Source of the DNA: Rotaria macrura
Lineage: Eukaryota; Rotifera; Eurotatoria; Philodinida; Philodinidae
Assembly: GCA_900239685.1 (NCBI GenBank)
Contig: OENT01000581.1
Span: 31,696 to 95,695 of the forward strand
Direction of reading: 5' to 3'
Length of the DNA stretch: 64,000 nt
Part shown: one piece after another, positions 62,939-64,000 of the stretch
How positions within the stretch are numbered: the first letter of the stretch is position 1
Layout of the letters: the number at the start of each line of letters is the position of its first letter
Notes under the pieces: generated by a model
Databases searched by the model: none
The model's input: only the letters and a program-made list of their open reading frames with translations
Told to the model about the DNA's origin: nothing
Made by a program: the position numbers and the translations under genes

Positions 62939-64000
62939 TAACACATTTGTGTTATTTACTAATAAATGAATAGGAAAATAGAACAAATTTTGAACATTTT
63001 CAAACTGCGTCTAACGTAACATGTGCTTGATTATGTATGAATCATCAAAACCAGCTGACTCTCTATGACAGAATCCAAAGAAAAAAATAAATGCAGGAAA
63101 GTAACAGTGCAATATTGTGCCAGTTATTTTTTTCACTTTTTTTTCGAACAATTTGAAAAAGATAATCGAATAAGTCTATTTCACACAGAAAACTTATAAT
63201 ATATACTCAATAAAAAACGATTGACTGCGAATAGCGTCATCTGTCGTCGATCGAGCACATTTTTAATGGTCGATACAACGGTACTCACAATCGGGGACAG
63301 TGTTTCAAAACGGGGGGGGGGGTCTATTAAACTCAGAATAATGTCTGCGTAGCATAAAAAGTACATAAATATAAATCTCGTCATGTTTTTCAAGTCGCTT
63401 ACCGAAAAGTAATTTAATTGCAACATTTTCGCTCCATATGTTTCAAGCTTCCTCAAGATATCAACCAAAACAAAAAAGACATTGGTCAATATGACTGTTT
63501 TGCATTGTTTTCCTTATGAATTTGAAAATATTCGTAGGATTTCTTGTTCTTAATTGATAAACTGACTTTTTTAGCACCTGAAGACAGATTTTCTAGACGA
63601 GTTAGAGCACTAAGGGACGTATTTCAAATAGAGTTCATAAAATAGCAGGCATCGGTGCTAAAAGAAAAGTATTTTAATGATTAACTTATTCAAAGTCTTT
63701 TGTTTTCCCGTGAGAATCTTTGAGCTGACTAACACGGCGTCTTACTAATGTTGTCGAACTCGATGGAAAAAAAATTACAATGTGAGATAAATCTTTCGCG
63801 AATAATCGGACCATACATATTGGGTATTTCCATATTATTCTGCATATCTAGCAGAGATGTTCACAGAGCGAATTTTTGCACCTTGTCTTGCTGTGTGCCC
63901 TTTGTTACCCTGTTGAAAAAAAATGAATAAATTTAAGATACATCTTGAGGGTGTGGGTATGAGTGATGATGTGGGTTTCTTATTGTGGGTCCCCCCCCCC
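62939..64000. other. right-edge intergenic region with homopolymers and TGTGGG hexamers
   Basis: No recognised gene. A G11 run lies at 63312-63322 and a C10 run ends the window. TGTGGG occurs at 63952, 63970 and 63984. A 102-codon minus frame (63181-63489) spans the G11 run (reading PPP) and is probably fortuitous. Confidence 0.5.

Noticed and set aside
63181-63489. 102-codon minus-strand frame at the right edge
   Set aside because: It reads through an 11-G homopolymer and has no family resemblance or splice context.
1-64000. CRISPR arrays, bacterial operons, riboswitches, tRNA genes
   Set aside because: No regularly spaced repeats; introns and TATA/AATAAA signals show eukaryotic DNA; no A/B-box pair with a cloverleaf was found by eye, though a tRNA scan was not possible.

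Overview
This window looks like nuclear DNA of a small-genome, AT-rich invertebrate animal. The coding DNA is cut by many short GT-AG introns (mostly 45-80 nt), the conserved genes are metazoan (PCM1, BAF60/SMARCD, PIG-Q, TMEM104, MOSPD1, ferritin, TRA2, a CDK1-type kinase, a vitellogenin-type yolk protein), and spacers are AT-rich. Compact introns, Arg codons biased to CGA/CGT, two long intronless accessory genes and several TGTGGG hexamers at the right edge (the bdelloid telomere unit) make a bdelloid rotifer my best guess. That taxonomic call is an inference.

Layout. 1-898 (-): 5' end of a large lipid-transfer/vitellogenin gene. 3.4-15.0 kb (-): a complete 20-exon PCM1 homologue, 1287 codons plus stop when spliced by hand. 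15-20.7 kb: gene-poor, with a GC-rich 385-bp MITE. 20.7-23.6 kb (+): an intronless 945-aa P-loop GTPase with a Cys/His cluster. 23.6-28.4 kb: gene-poor, with decayed repeat DNA. 28.4-30.1 kb (+): an intronless, membrane-anchored acyl-CoA-oxidase-like gene. 32.3-33.3 kb (-): an unrecognised Ser/Lys-rich two-exon gene. 34.4-34.7 kb: a TATA-preceded chain of hairpins, the best candidate for an undescribed structured RNA. 35.0-37.3 kb (-): CDK1-like kinase. 39.1-41.2 kb (-): PIG-Q. 42.7-45.7 kb (-): BAF60/SMARCD with a one-base frameshift. 48.0-49.0 kb (+): TRA2 splicing factor. 52.7-53.6 kb (-): ferritin heavy chain with a well-formed iron-responsive element in its 5' leader. 56.5-57.9 kb: a 1.35-kb element with 28-bp terminal inverted repeats and a smaller MITE nested in it. 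58.5-62.9 kb (-): TMEM104 preceded 147 bp upstream by a MOSPD1-like gene, an operon-like tandem pair.

The genes do not form one pathway. They are mostly single-copy housekeeping genes (centriolar satellites, chromatin remodelling, GPI-anchor synthesis, splicing, iron storage, cell cycle, membrane proteins) in a background of small inverted-repeat elements. Exon boundaries were derived by hand from splice signals, reading phase and recalled family motifs; no alignment or transcript data were available.
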